Positions 33,637-41,696 of a DNA stretch of 64,000 nt are shown in pieces. The position numbers and the translations under genes were made by a program. Positions within the stretch are counted from its first letter, which is position 1. Each line of letters opens with the position of its first letter. The stretch is from JAVVHH01 sp963848035 (lineage in GTDB: Bacteria > Pseudomonadota > Alphaproteobacteria > Acetobacterales > Acetobacteraceae): NCBI GenBank assembly GCA_963848035.1, contig CAWKCD010000001.1:1364001-1428000 (forward strand), in the 5' to 3' direction. The notes under the pieces were generated by a model. The model was not told the DNA's origin and ran no database searches. It saw only the letters and a program-made list of their open reading frames with translations.

Positions 33637-34590
33637 TCAGAAACGAGCGAGGTTTGCGCGGATGCGGTCGGCGGGGTCCGATCGGTCGGCGGTGAACAGT
33701 TGGCCGGTGATGGTCTCGTAGGCCTCGATGTAGCGGCGCGACGTCTGCAGGATCAGCTCGCGCGGGATCTGGGGGATCGGGTCGCGATAAGGGTCGCAGC
33801 GGGCGGCGACCCAGGCTCGGACGAAATCCTTGTCGAAACTCTCCGGCGCCTCGCCGCGGGCGAAGCGGTCGGCATAGCTCTCGGCGAGCCAGAATCGGCT
33901 GCTGTCGGGAGTGTGGATCTCGTCGGCGAGGACGACCCTGCCGTCCGGGTCGGTGCCGAATTCGTATTTGGTGTCGACGAGGATGAGGCCGCGGGCGGCC
34001 GCCATGGTCTGGCCGCGGGCGAACAGCGCGAGCGCATTGCCGGAGACCTCGTCCCATTGGCGCTGCGACATCAACCCGCGCTCGACGATCTCGGCGGCCG
34101 AAAGCGGCTCGTCGTGGCCGCCCTGCGCCGCCTTGGTCGTGGGCGTGACGATCGGCGCCGGCAATCGTTGGTTCTCGCGCATGCCATCGGGGAAGCGCAT
34201 CCCGTACATTTCACGGCGCCCGGAACGGTATTGGGTCAGGATCGAGGTGCTGGTGGTGCCGGCGAGATAGCCTCGCACCACGAATTCGACAGGCAGGATG
34301 TCGAGGCGGCGGCCGACCACGACGTTCGGGTCCGGGTACTCGAGCGCCCAGTTCGGGCAGAGGTCGGCGGTGTGCTCGAACCAGAAGCGGGCGGTCTGGG
34401 TCAGCACCTGACCTTTGTAGGGGATGGCGGCGAGGATGATGTCGAAAGCGCTGAGCCGGTCGGTGGCGACCAGGATGCGACGGCCGTCCGGTAGGTCGTA
34501 GTTCTCGCGCACCTTGCCGCTGCTGTGGTTCGGCAGGGGCAGCGCAATGTCACGGAGGATCGGCGGGTCGGTGAAGAGGGCATCGTCCAT
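33637..34590 (-). CDS. purC: Phosphoribosylaminoimidazole-succinocarboxamide synthase PurC
   Basis: PurC joins aspartate to CAIR with ATP in de novo purine synthesis. The 317-residue protein is the longer form of the family. It contains GKVRENYDLPDGRRILVATD, RLSAFDIIL, EFVVRGYLAGT, TKYEFG and the C-terminal DKDFVRAW. ATG 34590 fits the standard N-terminus (MDDALFTDPPILRDIALP). It stands alone, with about 160 nt of upstream sequence shared with the divergent fpr gene. Confidence 0.97.
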   Translation of the reverse strand: MDDALFTDPPILRDIALPLPNHSSGKVRENYDLPDGRRILVATDRLSAFDIILAAIPYKGQVLTQTARFWFEHTADLCPNWALEYPDPNVVVGRRLDILPVEFVVRGYLAGTTSTSILTQYRSGRREMYGMRFPDGMRENQRLPAPIVTPTTKAAQGGHDEPLSAAEIVERGLMSQRQWDEVSGNALALFARGQTMAAARGLILVDTKYEFGTDPDGRVVLADEIHTPDSSRFWLAESYADRFARGEAPESFDKDFVRAWVAARCDPYRDPIPQIPRELILQTSRRYIEAYETITGQLFTADRSDPADRIRANLARF

Positions 34591-34750
34591 ACGCCTTCTT
34601 AAAGGGCGTCACCGCCCGGGTAAAAGCGTGCCGCTCAACATCTCGTGAGGCGCGGCAGACCGGCCACTGCAGGGCTCCTTCGCACATGCAGCGCTTGAGA
34701 CACGGGGCGGCGACCTATATCTGCCGGTCAGCACTCCTGCCGGAATGGTC

Positions 34751-35524
34751 ATGTCCAACCTATTTCAAGAAACCGTCACCGGGGTGAAGCACTGGACCGA
34801 CAAGCTGTTCAGCTTCACCGCCACGCGCGACCCGTCGTTCCGCTTCCTGCCGGGCCAGTTCACGATGATCGGGCTGCAGGTCGAGGGAAAGCCGTTGCTG
34901 CGCGCCTACAGCATGGCCTCGGCGGCTTATGACGAGCAGCTCGAATTCTTCAGCATTAAGGCGCCGAACGGGCCGCTGACGTCGCGCCTCCAGCACCTGC
35001 AGCCGGGCGACTCGATCCTGGTCGGGCGCAAGCCGGTCGGCACGCTGGTGCAGGACAGCCTGGTGCCAGGCAAGACGCTGTATCTGCTGGGCACCGGCAC
35101 GGGCATCGCGCCGTTCGCCAGCATCATCCGCGACCCGGATGTCTATGATCGGTTCGAGAAGGTGGTGCTGGTGCATGGTTGCCGGTTCAAGGCGGAACTC
35201 GGCTACGGCAAGCAGCTCGTCGAGAGCCTGCCGGAGAACGAATTGTTGGCCGAACTCGTCGCCGGCAAGCTGCTGTATTACCCGACTGTGACGCGTGAAG
35301 CGTTCGAGCATCAGGGGCGGATCACGACCTGCTCGAGAGCCGCAAACTGACGGACGATCTTGGCCTGCCGCCGCTCGGGCCCGGAGAACGACCGGGTCAT
35401 GCTGTGCGGCAGCGAGGCGTTCCTGGCCGACATGGTATCGCTGCTGGAGCGGACGGGCTTCCAGGAGGGCAGCGCGCACCAGCCCGGCACGTACGTGATC
35501 GAGAAGGCGTTCGTCGAGAAATAG
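34751..35524 (+). CDS. fpr: Ferredoxin-NADP+ reductase, with two compensating single-base indels
   Basis: This FAD enzyme moves electrons between NADPH and ferredoxin/flavodoxin. The N-terminal two thirds are intact: FRFLPGQFTMIGL, RAYSMASA (FAD binding) and LLGTGTGIAPFASII (NADP binding). After ITT near 35327 one base is missing. The true sequence continues in another frame (CTG CTC GAG AGC CGC...) until about 35380-35384, where one extra base restores the first frame (ENDRVMLCGSEAF and the terminal YVIEKAFVEK). Uncorrected, the product stops at TGA 35348-35350. Corrected length is 257 residues, as normal. ATG 34751 is preferred over 34745. Confidence 0.88.
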
Positions 35525-35525
35525 C

Positions 35526-36377
35526 CTACCAGACCAGGTGGCGGATCGCAGCGATCGGAGCCAGCCCAGAGGCGGCGGCTTCGGCGGCGATCGCCTCCCG
35601 GTCCTCGCCGAGGTGTTCGCCGTGCAGGCCGCCGAGCACCCAGCAGCTCGCCAGCCCGGCGGCGGCCGCGCCGGCGATGTCGGTGCGGAGCGCGTCGCCC
35701 ACGGCCAGCACGCGCTCATGCGGTAGGCCGAGCATCTCGAGGGTCGGGGCGTAGACGACCGGGTCCGGTTTGCCGAGCATGCGGGCGTCCCCGCCGAATT
35801 CGCCGTAGCGGACCGCGAGAGTGCCGGCGCAGAAGACGCGCTGGCCGCCGACGACGACTTCGAGATCGGGGTTGGTGCAGATCATCGGCAGGCGATGCGC
35901 CGCGCAGCGCTCGAGCACCGGGTCGTAACGAGCGGCGTCTTCGAGCGGGCCGAGGTGGTCGGGCCCGGTCACGAGGACGAAGGTGGCGTCCGCCGGGTCG
36001 GTGACGGTGGTAAGCGGCAGGCCAGTGACGAGGCCGAGGTCGCGCTCGGGGCCGATGTAGAACATGCGGTCGCCCAGGGTTTGCGACCAGGCGTCGGGAC
36101 GGTCGCGGAGCAGGCGGTGGCTGGCTTCCCCAGACGTCATGATCCCGGTGTAGTGCGCGGACGGGATCGCCATGCGCTGGAGCTGCTGCGCGACGACGGT
36201 GGCGCGGCGGGGCGCATTGGACAGCATGACGACTTTCTTGCCGGCCTGGTGCAGGCGCTCGAGGCACTCGGGCGCGCCGGGGATGGGCGCGACGCCGTTG
36301 TGGACGACGCCCCAGAGGTCGAGGATGAAGCCGTCATAGTCGCCGGCGATCTCGCCGAAACCGGAAAGGAATTTCAC
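35526..36377 (-). CDS. HAD-superfamily class IIA phosphatase (TIGR01459 type)
   Basis: This 283-residue HAD hydrolase related to NagD-type phosphatases has the modified motif I FILDLWGVVHNG, motif II region MLSNAPR, the lysine region MLGKPDPVVYAPTLE and motif IV VGDALRTDIAGA. The substrate is unknown. The start is GTG 36377, overlapping the pyrD stop as GTGA; the frame upstream is antisense-like. It ends one nt after the convergent fpr stop. pyrD and this gene therefore form a two-gene unit. Confidence 0.88.
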   Translation of the reverse strand: MKFLSGFGEIAGDYDGFILDLWGVVHNGVAPIPGAPECLERLHQAGKKVVMLSNAPRRATVVAQQLQRMAIPSAHYTGIMTSGEASHRLLRDRPDAWSQTLGDRMFYIGPERDLGLVTGLPLTTVTDPADATFVLVTGPDHLGPLEDAARYDPVLERCAAHRLPMICTNPDLEVVVGGQRVFCAGTLAVRYGEFGGDARMLGKPDPVVYAPTLEMLGLPHERVLAVGDALRTDIAGAAAAGLASCWVLGGLHGEHLGEDREAIAAEAAASGLAPIAAIRHLVW

Positions 36378-37420
36378 GACGCGGTCCCGATCGCGTCGGC
36401 GACGGTGGCAAACCCCTGTTCGCGCATGGCGGCGAGCAACTCCCGTTTCAGCCGCGGCAGCAGCGCCGGGCCCTCGTAGGCGAACGCGGTGTAGAGCTGG
36501 ACGAAGCTGGCGCCGGCCCTGAGCTTCGCCAGCACGTCCGCGCCGGTGGAAACGCCGCCGCAACCGACCAGCGTTAGACGGGCGCCGGCGAGACGGTGGG
36601 CGCGGGCGAGTTGCCGCGTGCTCAGCTCGAGCAGGGGCGGGCCGGACAGTCCGCCGGTTTCGCCGCGATGCGGCGAGCGGAGCGTGTCGGGGCGGGCGAT
36701 GGTGGTGTTGCCGAGGATGAGACCGTCGACGCCATGGCTGACAGCGGTCTCGATCGCCGCCTCGAGGCCGGCATCGGCGAGGTCCGGCGCGAGCTTGATC
36801 AGCAGCGGCGGACGCCGGGGCACGCGGGCGGCGATCGCGCCGAGAATACGGCTGAGCTGGGCTTCGCCCTGGAGATCCCGCAGGCCCGGCGTATTGGGCG
36901 AGGAGACGTTGATCACGATGTAGTCGGCGTAGGGTTCGACGGCTTCGACCAGGGCCGGGTAGTCGCGCTCGGGGTCGGCGCCCTGTTTGTTGATGCCGAC
37001 ATTGGCCCCGACCGGGACGCGGCCGCGGCGCAGGCGGGCGAGCCGGGCGACATAGGGGGCGAGCCCGTCGCTGTTGAGGCCGTAGCGGTTGATGATGGCG
37101 CGGTCTGACTCGAGACGGAAAACGCGGGGCTGCGGATTGCCCGGCTGCGGACGGAGGGTCACGGTTCCGGTCTCGACCGCGCCGAAGCCGAGGCGGCGCA
37201 GGCCGCGGACGGCGGCGGCGCCCTTGTCGAAGCCGGCGGCGAGGCCGATCGGGTTGGGCAACACAAGGCCCATGGCGGTCACGGCGAGCGCGGCCGGGTC
37301 CCGCTGGCGATCGGCCCCGGCGAGGCCGAGGCGCAGCGCCAGGATGGCGAGGCGGTGTGCGCGCTCGGCGTCGAGCTCGCGGAGGAGGGGGGTCGCGCGC
37401 GTCGCGAGGGAGGGCGTCAT
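36374..37420 (-). CDS. pyrD: Dihydroorotate dehydrogenase (quinone), class 2
   Basis: PyrD oxidises dihydroorotate to orotate in pyrimidine synthesis and passes electrons to quinone at the membrane. The 348-residue length and N-terminal helical extension are those of class 2 enzymes. Motifs are PIGLAAGFDKGA (FMN), GFGAVETGTVT, INRYGLNSDG, NVSSPNTPGLRDLQ with the catalytic serine, and GCGGVSTG. The start is ATG 37420. It is translationally coupled to the HAD phosphatase gene. Confidence 0.96.
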   Translation of the reverse strand: MTPSLATRATPLLRELDAERAHRLAILALRLGLAGADRQRDPAALAVTAMGLVLPNPIGLAAGFDKGAAAVRGLRRLGFGAVETGTVTLRPQPGNPQPRVFRLESDRAIINRYGLNSDGLAPYVARLARLRRGRVPVGANVGINKQGADPERDYPALVEAVEPYADYIVINVSSPNTPGLRDLQGEAQLSRILGAIAARVPRRPPLLIKLAPDLADAGLEAAIETAVSHGVDGLILGNTTIARPDTLRSPHRGETGGLSGPPLLELSTRQLARAHRLAGARLTLVGCGGVSTGADVLAKLRAGASFVQLYTAFAYEGPALLPRLKRELLAAMREQGFATVADAIGTAS

Positions 37421-37466
37421 TGCGCGTTGTCTGCCCGATCGACGGCGGTCATGCTAGGGTGGGGAC

Positions 37467-37685
37467 ATGTGGAACCAGCCCTATCTCGAAACCTGCTGCC
37501 GGTCGGCGCTACACCGGGTGCGGCTGTCCGGCGAAGCCGGGCGGCCCGGCGGGCTGAAGGACGGGCCGTGTCTGCTGCGGCTCGCGGACATGGGTCTGGT
37601 GTGCGAGCGGGCGGATCGACGGTTCGGAATCACCGAACCGGGCCTCGCCCGGCACGCTCAGGAGATCGCCAAGCAGGCTGCTTGA
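37467..37685 (+). CDS. Hypothetical protein, 72 aa
   Basis: This small protein starts MWNQPYLETCCRSALHRVRL and ends FGITEPGLARHAQEIAKQ. The last part looks like the wing and helix of a small winged-helix fold (GLVCERADRRFGITEPGLARH). Two adjacent cysteines occur at residues 10-11 and another at 34. It is divergent from pyrD by 46 nt and its stop abuts the stop of the next, convergent gene. No family is recognised, but the composition is protein-like and unlike the antisense frames. Confidence 0.6.
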   Translation: MWNQPYLETCCRSALHRVRLSGEAGRPGGLKDGPCLLRLADMGLVCERADRRFGITEPGLARHAQEIAKQAA

Positions 37686-38042
37686 TCAGTCGGCAGCGTC
37701 TTGGAAGAGCGCCCCCGCGACGATGCCTTTCGCCCGCAGCGCGGCATCGAGCCGGTCCATCGCCTCCTGCCATATCCGCCAATCGCTGTTCTCGCGCGGC
37801 CGCGCGGGATTGGGCGCGACCCCGCGGGCGCCCCAGATGCGCATGATCCGGACGTGGAGCATTTCGATGCGGCGGTTACGGTAGAGCGTATCGAGGCATT
37901 TGATGACGGCATCGACCCGCCGGCGCGCCGGCTCGGAAAGGGCGCGAATCGGGGCGCTCTGCATGTCCCGATCGTCGAAAACCACGCCGAATTCGACCGA
38001 GGTGAACGGTGTGATGACGAGAGTTGTAGGATTTTGTTCCAT
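37686..38042 (-). CDS. Hypothetical protein, 118 aa
   Basis: This minus-strand frame starts ATG 38042 (MEQNPTTLVITPFTSVEFGV). It is mainly helical after residue 30 (EPARRRVDAVIKCLDTLYRNRRIEML, WRIWQEAMDRLDAALRAKG). It has no signal peptide or membrane segment. It is divergent from the S24-type regulator gene and separated from it by about 115 nt that include a repeated TTCCTAG box, so it may be a regulatory target. No family is recognised. Confidence 0.55.
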   Translation of the reverse strand: MEQNPTTLVITPFTSVEFGVVFDDRDMQSAPIRALSEPARRRVDAVIKCLDTLYRNRRIEMLHVRIMRIWGARGVAPNPARPRENSDWRIWQEAMDRLDAALRAKGIVAGALFQDAAD

Positions 38043-38114
38043 TGGACTGCCAGGTTAAGCAGCGCGAACAAGAACATTTTCCTGCCAATCTGCACAAGCG
38101 CTGCCGGGTTCATT

Positions 38115-38143
38115 TTCCTAGTTGCACCGGTCTCAATTCCTAG
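38115..38143. promoter_or_regulatory. Direct repeat TTCCTAG x2, candidate operator of the S24 regulator
   Basis: TTCCTAG occurs at 38115-38121 and again at 38137-38143, 22 nt apart start to start, about two helical turns. It lies just upstream of the regulator gene (start 38158) and in the divergent promoter region of the 118-aa gene. Spacing and position suit autoregulation by a dimeric repressor. Inference only. Confidence 0.4.
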
Positions 38144-38157
38144 GCACACTTCCCGTC

Positions 38158-38799
38158 ATGAAGCACGATGACATTTGGCGAGCGTTGGACACGCTGGCGG
38201 CAGAGCACGGCCTGTCACCCTCTGGGTTGGCCAAACGGGCCGGGCTGGATGCCACGACCTTCAACCCGAGCAAGCGCAAGATGCCGGACGGGCGGCTGCG
38301 TTGGCCAAGCACCGAGAGCATCGCCAAGGTGCTCAATGCCGTCAGCGTCCCGTTGGAGGCGTTCACCGCGCTGGTGACCGGATCGCCGAGGCCGCTGAAC
38401 TCGATGCGGCTGCCCAACCGGATCCCGCTGCTCGGGTTGGCCCAGGCGGGCGGCGACGGGTTCTTCGACGATGCTGGCTTTCCCGTCGGCGGCAGCTGGG
38501 ACGAGGTCAGTGTCCCTGAAATCGGCGATCCGAACGCCTATGCGCTGGAGATCTCCGGCGAGAGCATGGAGCCAGTGTTCCGCGACGGCGACATGGTCGT
38601 GGTCTCACCGATGGCGCCGCTGCGGCGCGGCGACCGGGTGGTGGCCAAGACGTGGGACGGCGAGGTGATGGCCAAGGAGCTGGTGCGCAAATCGGCCAAA
38701 CGCGTGGAGCTGAAGAGCCTCAACCCAGCGCATCGAGACCGCAGCTTCGACGTGACCGAGGTGGCCTGGCTGCATCGGATCATCTGGGCCAGCCAGTGA
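38158..38799 (+). CDS. Helix-turn-helix / S24 (LexA-CI-like) transcriptional regulator
   Basis: This 213-residue protein has an N-terminal HTH domain (LSPSGLAKRAGLDATTFNPSK, residues about 18-38) and a C-terminal S24 domain. SGESMEPVFRDGDMVV contains the nucleophile serine, and VVAKTWDGEVMAKEL supplies the lysine. A LAQAGGDGFF stretch between the domains resembles the self-cleavage site of LexA/CI proteins. It is therefore a repressor that could be inactivated by RecA-stimulated self-cleavage. ATG 38158 is chosen because upstream codons lie inside the presumed operator. Confidence 0.87.
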   Translation: MKHDDIWRALDTLAAEHGLSPSGLAKRAGLDATTFNPSKRKMPDGRLRWPSTESIAKVLNAVSVPLEAFTALVTGSPRPLNSMRLPNRIPLLGLAQAGGDGFFDDAGFPVGGSWDEVSVPEIGDPNAYALEISGESMEPVFRDGDMVVVSPMAPLRRGDRVVAKTWDGEVMAKELVRKSAKRVELKSLNPAHRDRSFDVTEVAWLHRIIWASQ

Positions 38800-38817
38800 T
38801 CTCATCGGCCAGCGATC

Positions 38818-39264
38818 TCAGATCAAACAGAGTTCCTTGAGTTGGCGAAGCACCCCGGCCGGTAGCAGGTCGAGACCGGTAGCGTCCGCCTCGGTCCAGT
38901 CCGGCGGGGCTTTGGCGCCCTCGAGATAGCGCCAGCCCTGGAAGGGACGGACCGGTCGCGGCGATACGCGGATCAGCACGGGCTCCACATCGATCCGCGC
39001 GCATTTCGAGCCGTCGTCATAGCGATCCTCTTCAATCGCGAGGACACGCTGCCGCGCGGATAGCAGTCCGGCGACTACCCAATAGAGCGAGCCGGACTCG
39101 ATCACCTCGGCAGCGCGTTTGGGGAAGCTGCGGGTCCAGACCTGCATCCCCTGTCCACTCTCGCGGCGGCGAGCCACGCGCTCCTCGAACGCCTCGAGGC
39201 TGGGCACGCCGACCGCGAGCTTGGTCAGGTGGACGGTGTCAGGAAGGTCGGCCCGGAGTCGCAT
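38818..39264 (-). CDS. DUF1489 family protein
   Basis: This 148-residue protein of a family found mainly in alphaproteobacteria begins DTVHLTKLAVGVPSLEAFEE. It has the conserved TRSFPKRAAEVIESGSLYWVVAGLLSARQR core and ends with a helical tail. The function is unknown. It is probably cytoplasmic, with no signal or membrane segment. The start is ATG 39264 with AGGAGG close upstream; that ribosome-binding site also lies in a 9-bp inverted repeat (39264-39272 with 39293-39301). Confidence 0.82.
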   Translation of the reverse strand: MRLRADLPDTVHLTKLAVGVPSLEAFEERVARRRESGQGMQVWTRSFPKRAAEVIESGSLYWVVAGLLSARQRVLAIEEDRYDDGSKCARIDVEPVLIRVSPRPVRPFQGWRYLEGAKAPPDWTEADATGLDLLPAGVLRQLKELCLI

Positions 39265-39335
39265 TGCCTCCTGAACATCGCATGGCCTGCCGAGGAGGCA
39301 AGCCTTGGATTTCCAGGCCCGGGCCGACGACCTTA

Positions 39336-39803
39336 TTACTTGAGGGTGAGCTTGATCCCGTCGGCCGAGCCCTGCAGGCGCGCGCCGCGGGTGACGTCGT
39401 CGATGCGGATCTGGACGCCGTTGGCGTTCTGCAAGATGCGGCCGCCGACGCCGTTGCCGGCCGTCGCCTCGCCGGTAGCGGCCGCGTATGTGCCGCTGAA
39501 ATCCTCGAGCTTCTTCAGCTTGTAGACCCGGCCCTTGCCGCTGACCTTCGAGAAGCCGACGTCTGCGATCGAGACGCCGTTCACGGAGAAGAAGTGCTGC
39601 TTGCCCTGGAAGGTCAGGACGCCGTCGCCCCAGGTGTATCCGATGCCAGCGGCGGCGCCGGTCGCCGAGATGACCACCGTTCCGGTCACCGGGCCGGGCG
39701 CGGCGGGGTCCTTGGCGAAGGCCGGGGACGCGCCGATGGCGAACAGGGCTGCGGTGGCGACCGTGAACAGACGGCGCGTCGATGGCTTGGACATAGCGGG
39801 CAT
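39336..39803 (-). CDS. Secreted conserved protein, unknown function
   Basis: This 155-residue exported protein starts at ATG 39803, chosen because AAGGAG lies 8 nt upstream, giving MPAMSKPSTRRLFTVATAAL and a signal peptide cut after SPAFA. The mature part is glycine-rich and predicted beta (GIGYTWGDGVLTFQGKQ, GVSIADVGFSKVSGKGRVYK, LEDFSGTYAAATGEA, LQNANGVQIRIDDVTRG). It resembles small periplasmic proteins annotated only as domains of unknown function. No catalytic motif or cysteine is seen. Confidence 0.75.
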   Translation of the reverse strand: MPAMSKPSTRRLFTVATAALFAIGASPAFAKDPAAPGPVTGTVVISATGAAAGIGYTWGDGVLTFQGKQHFFSVNGVSIADVGFSKVSGKGRVYKLKKLEDFSGTYAAATGEATAGNGVGGRILQNANGVQIRIDDVTRGARLQGSADGIKLTLK

Positions 39804-39892
39804 GAAAGTCTCCTTGAATTTGACTGCCGGCAACGTGAACGAGCCAGGAGCTGGTTTGTTGCCTCGCAGCAGACAGCGGTTACAAGCAGGGC

Positions 39893-41035
39893 ATGCTGGA
39901 ACTGAGCGGCGGCCGCGTGCTGTTGGCCGACGGACCCGAGCGGGTCGCGTCGGTCGGGATCGATAGGGGCGTCTTTGTCGGGATCGACCGGCCGCGCAAT
40001 GGGCGCCGGCGATGGGATGCGAGCGGCCTCTATGTGCTGCCGGGCATCGTGGATCTGCACGGCGACGCGTTCGAGCGGCAGTTGCAGCCTCGGCCCGGCG
40101 TCAATTTCCCAGCGCCGCTCGCGCTGCGCGACACGGAGGCGCAGCTGCTGGCGAACGGGATCACCACGGCGCTGCTCGCCGTCACGCTCTCCTGGGAGCC
40201 CGGCCTGCGAAGCCCCGAGCGCTGGCGAGAGATCATCGAGGCGCTCGAGGCGGCGCGCCTGAATTCGGTCTGCGACATGCGGGTCCATATGCGCTGGGAG
40301 ATGCACAACCTGCCGTCGCTCGAGCTGGCGCTGGCCGACGTCGCCGCCGGCCGGGTCGGGCTGGTGAGCTTCACCGACCACACGCCGGCAATCGTCAGCA
40401 AGATGGCGCAACCGGGAACCGCGGCGAAATACAGCGAGCGAGCGGGATTGACCGTGGCGGCGTTCCGGGCGCTGGCGGAAGCGGCGGAGGCGCATGGCCC
40501 CATGGCGGGCGAGGCGTCGACGCGGTTGGCCGACGCGGCGCGTCGGCACGGCGTGCCGATGGCGAGCCATGATGACGACACGGTGGACGTGCGGGACCAC
40601 TATCGTGCGCTCGGCGCCAGGATTTGCGAATTCCCGATGGCCGAGGCGGTCGGCATCGCGGCGCGAGCGGCGGGCGACGCCGTTGTGATGGGATGCCCGA
40701 ACGTCGTGCGCGGCGGCTCGCATCTGGGCTGGGCGTCAGCGGCGGCGCTGGCGGAGCGGGATATCTGCACGGTGCTGTGCAGCGACTACTACTATCCGGC
40801 GATGCTGCCGGCGGCATGGTTCCTTGCGGGACGGATCGGGTTGCGGCGGGCCTGGTCGCTGATCGCGCAAAACCCGGCCGCTGCCGCCGGGTTAGGGGAT
40901 CGCGGCAGCATTGCCGAGGGCAAGCGCGCGGACGTGGTGATCGTCGACCCGGATGGCCCCAGGGTCGTCGCCACGATTGCGGCCGGCCGGATCGGATTCA
41001 TGAGCGGGGCCGGTTGGAGACGTTTCGATGGGTAA
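39893..41035 (+). CDS. phnM: PhnM-type phosphonate metabolism diphosphatase (orphan)
   Basis: This 380-residue amidohydrolase-fold enzyme is of the PhnM type, which cleaves diphosphate from ribose-1-methylphosphonate 5-triphosphate in the C-P lyase pathway. Motifs are LPGIVDLHGDAFERQLQPRPGV (the HxD metal site), SFTDHTPAI, ASHDDDT, VMGCPNVVRGGSH and the very characteristic LCSDYYYP. No C-P lyase core genes (phnG-L) are in the window, so it is isolated. Orphan PhnM homologues may act on other nucleotides. It overlaps the next gene by 8 nt. Confidence 0.87.
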   Translation: MLELSGGRVLLADGPERVASVGIDRGVFVGIDRPRNGRRRWDASGLYVLPGIVDLHGDAFERQLQPRPGVNFPAPLALRDTEAQLLANGITTALLAVTLSWEPGLRSPERWREIIEALEAARLNSVCDMRVHMRWEMHNLPSLELALADVAAGRVGLVSFTDHTPAIVSKMAQPGTAAKYSERAGLTVAAFRALAEAAEAHGPMAGEASTRLADAARRHGVPMASHDDDTVDVRDHYRALGARICEFPMAEAVGIAARAAGDAVVMGCPNVVRGGSHLGWASAAALAERDICTVLCSDYYYPAMLPAAWFLAGRIGLRRAWSLIAQNPAAAAGLGDRGSIAEGKRADVVIVDPDGPRVVATIAAGRIGFMSGAGWRRFDG

Positions 41036-41348
41036 GATGTTCGCCGCTTCGCTCGCTTTTGCGCTCGCCACGACGGCAGCGCACGCCACGACCGTGACGT
41101 CCAACACGATCGACGGCATCTGCAATGCCGAGGTGACGCTCTATGGCTCGCCGGCCGTTGGCGGCGAGGTGTCGCTCTATCGCGGGGCACTAGCGCGGGG
41201 GACGATCGCGCTACAAGTCTACCCAAATCAGGGAAATAAGGTGTGTTACCGCCGCGCCGTCGATCCGCATCAGTGCACGGGGGCGATGACCGAGCCGGTC
41301 TGCGCGCCTGTCACGGATCGGCCGGACGATATGCTCGACATTCATTAA
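41028..41348 (+). CDS. Small secreted protein, 106 aa, unknown
   Basis: The protein has a clear signal peptide (MGKMFAASLAFALATTAAHA). The mature part is about 86 residues with four cysteines (GICNAEV, KVCYRRAV, HQCTGAM, PVCAPVT), suggesting two disulfides in the periplasm. It starts inside the phnM gene, so the two are likely co-expressed, but no functional link is obvious. A hairpin with a T-run follows the stop by 23 nt. Confidence 0.72.
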   Translation: MGKMFAASLAFALATTAAHATTVTSNTIDGICNAEVTLYGSPAVGGEVSLYRGALARGTIALQVYPNQGNKVCYRRAVDPHQCTGAMTEPVCAPVTDRPDDMLDIH

Positions 41349-41371
41349 GAGTATAGCATCGAGGCCGCGGG

Positions 41372-41404
41372 GGACGGCGAAGGAGAGTCGCCGTCCGGGT
41401 TTTC
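41372..41404 (+). terminator. Rho-independent terminator
   Basis: GGACGGCGA (41372-41380) and TCGCCGTCC (41388-41396) form a perfect 9-bp stem with a 7-nt loop, followed by GGGTTTTCC. It lies downstream of the small secreted protein gene and ends the phnM transcript. Confidence 0.8.
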
Positions 41405-41512
41405 CGTTGACGATCCGGGAGATTCTGTCTGGGATCGCTACCCGTTGGTCCGCACGGTAGCCGTCCTTGGTTCAGCAATAGACACCTCGGCAAGGTGGCT
41501 AGGCTTCGACTG

Positions 41513-41537
41513 ATCACTAAAATGTTATCTTAGTGAT
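41513..41537. promoter_or_regulatory. Perfect 8-bp dyad ATCACTAA-N9-TTAGTGAT, candidate operator
   Basis: ATCACTAA (41513-41520) and TTAGTGAT (41530-41537) are exact inverted copies 9 nt apart in AT-rich DNA, about 160 nt ahead of aapJ. The centre-to-centre distance of 17 nt is suited to a dimeric regulator. The binding protein is unknown. Confidence 0.45.
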
Positions 41538-41649
41538 AATTTCTCGTTTGGCTCTCGTGAACAAGCAATAACAAGTTCCGGGTTTCCGGACTCTCCGGGT
41601 GCGCGTAGCCATTGCGCTTGCGCTCCGCGCGACGCACAGTCCAGCCCAA

Positions 41650-41667
41650 CGTGGAACGCATTCCACG
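41650..41667 (+). promoter_or_regulatory. Leader hairpin just upstream of aapJ
   Basis: CGTGGAA (41650-41656) and TTCCACG (41661-41667) form a perfect 7-bp stem with a 4-nt loop, 30 nt ahead of the aapJ start codon. It may lie in the 5' untranslated region and affect translation or stability, or be a second palindromic protein site. Confidence 0.4.
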
Positions 41668-41696
41668 CCATTGCTGTTGATGGGAGAGCCCAACGT

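Larger units (their letters stand above)
41405..41696. other. Intergenic region upstream of aapJ
   Basis: With the terminator, this is the only gene-free stretch of over 300 bases in the window. I see no protein-like frame in it. Around 41505-41575 it is AT-richer than its surroundings. It holds two inverted repeats, annotated separately, and should contain the promoter and nitrogen-type control sites of the aap operon. No convincing sigma-54 -24/-12 pair was found. Confidence 0.6.
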
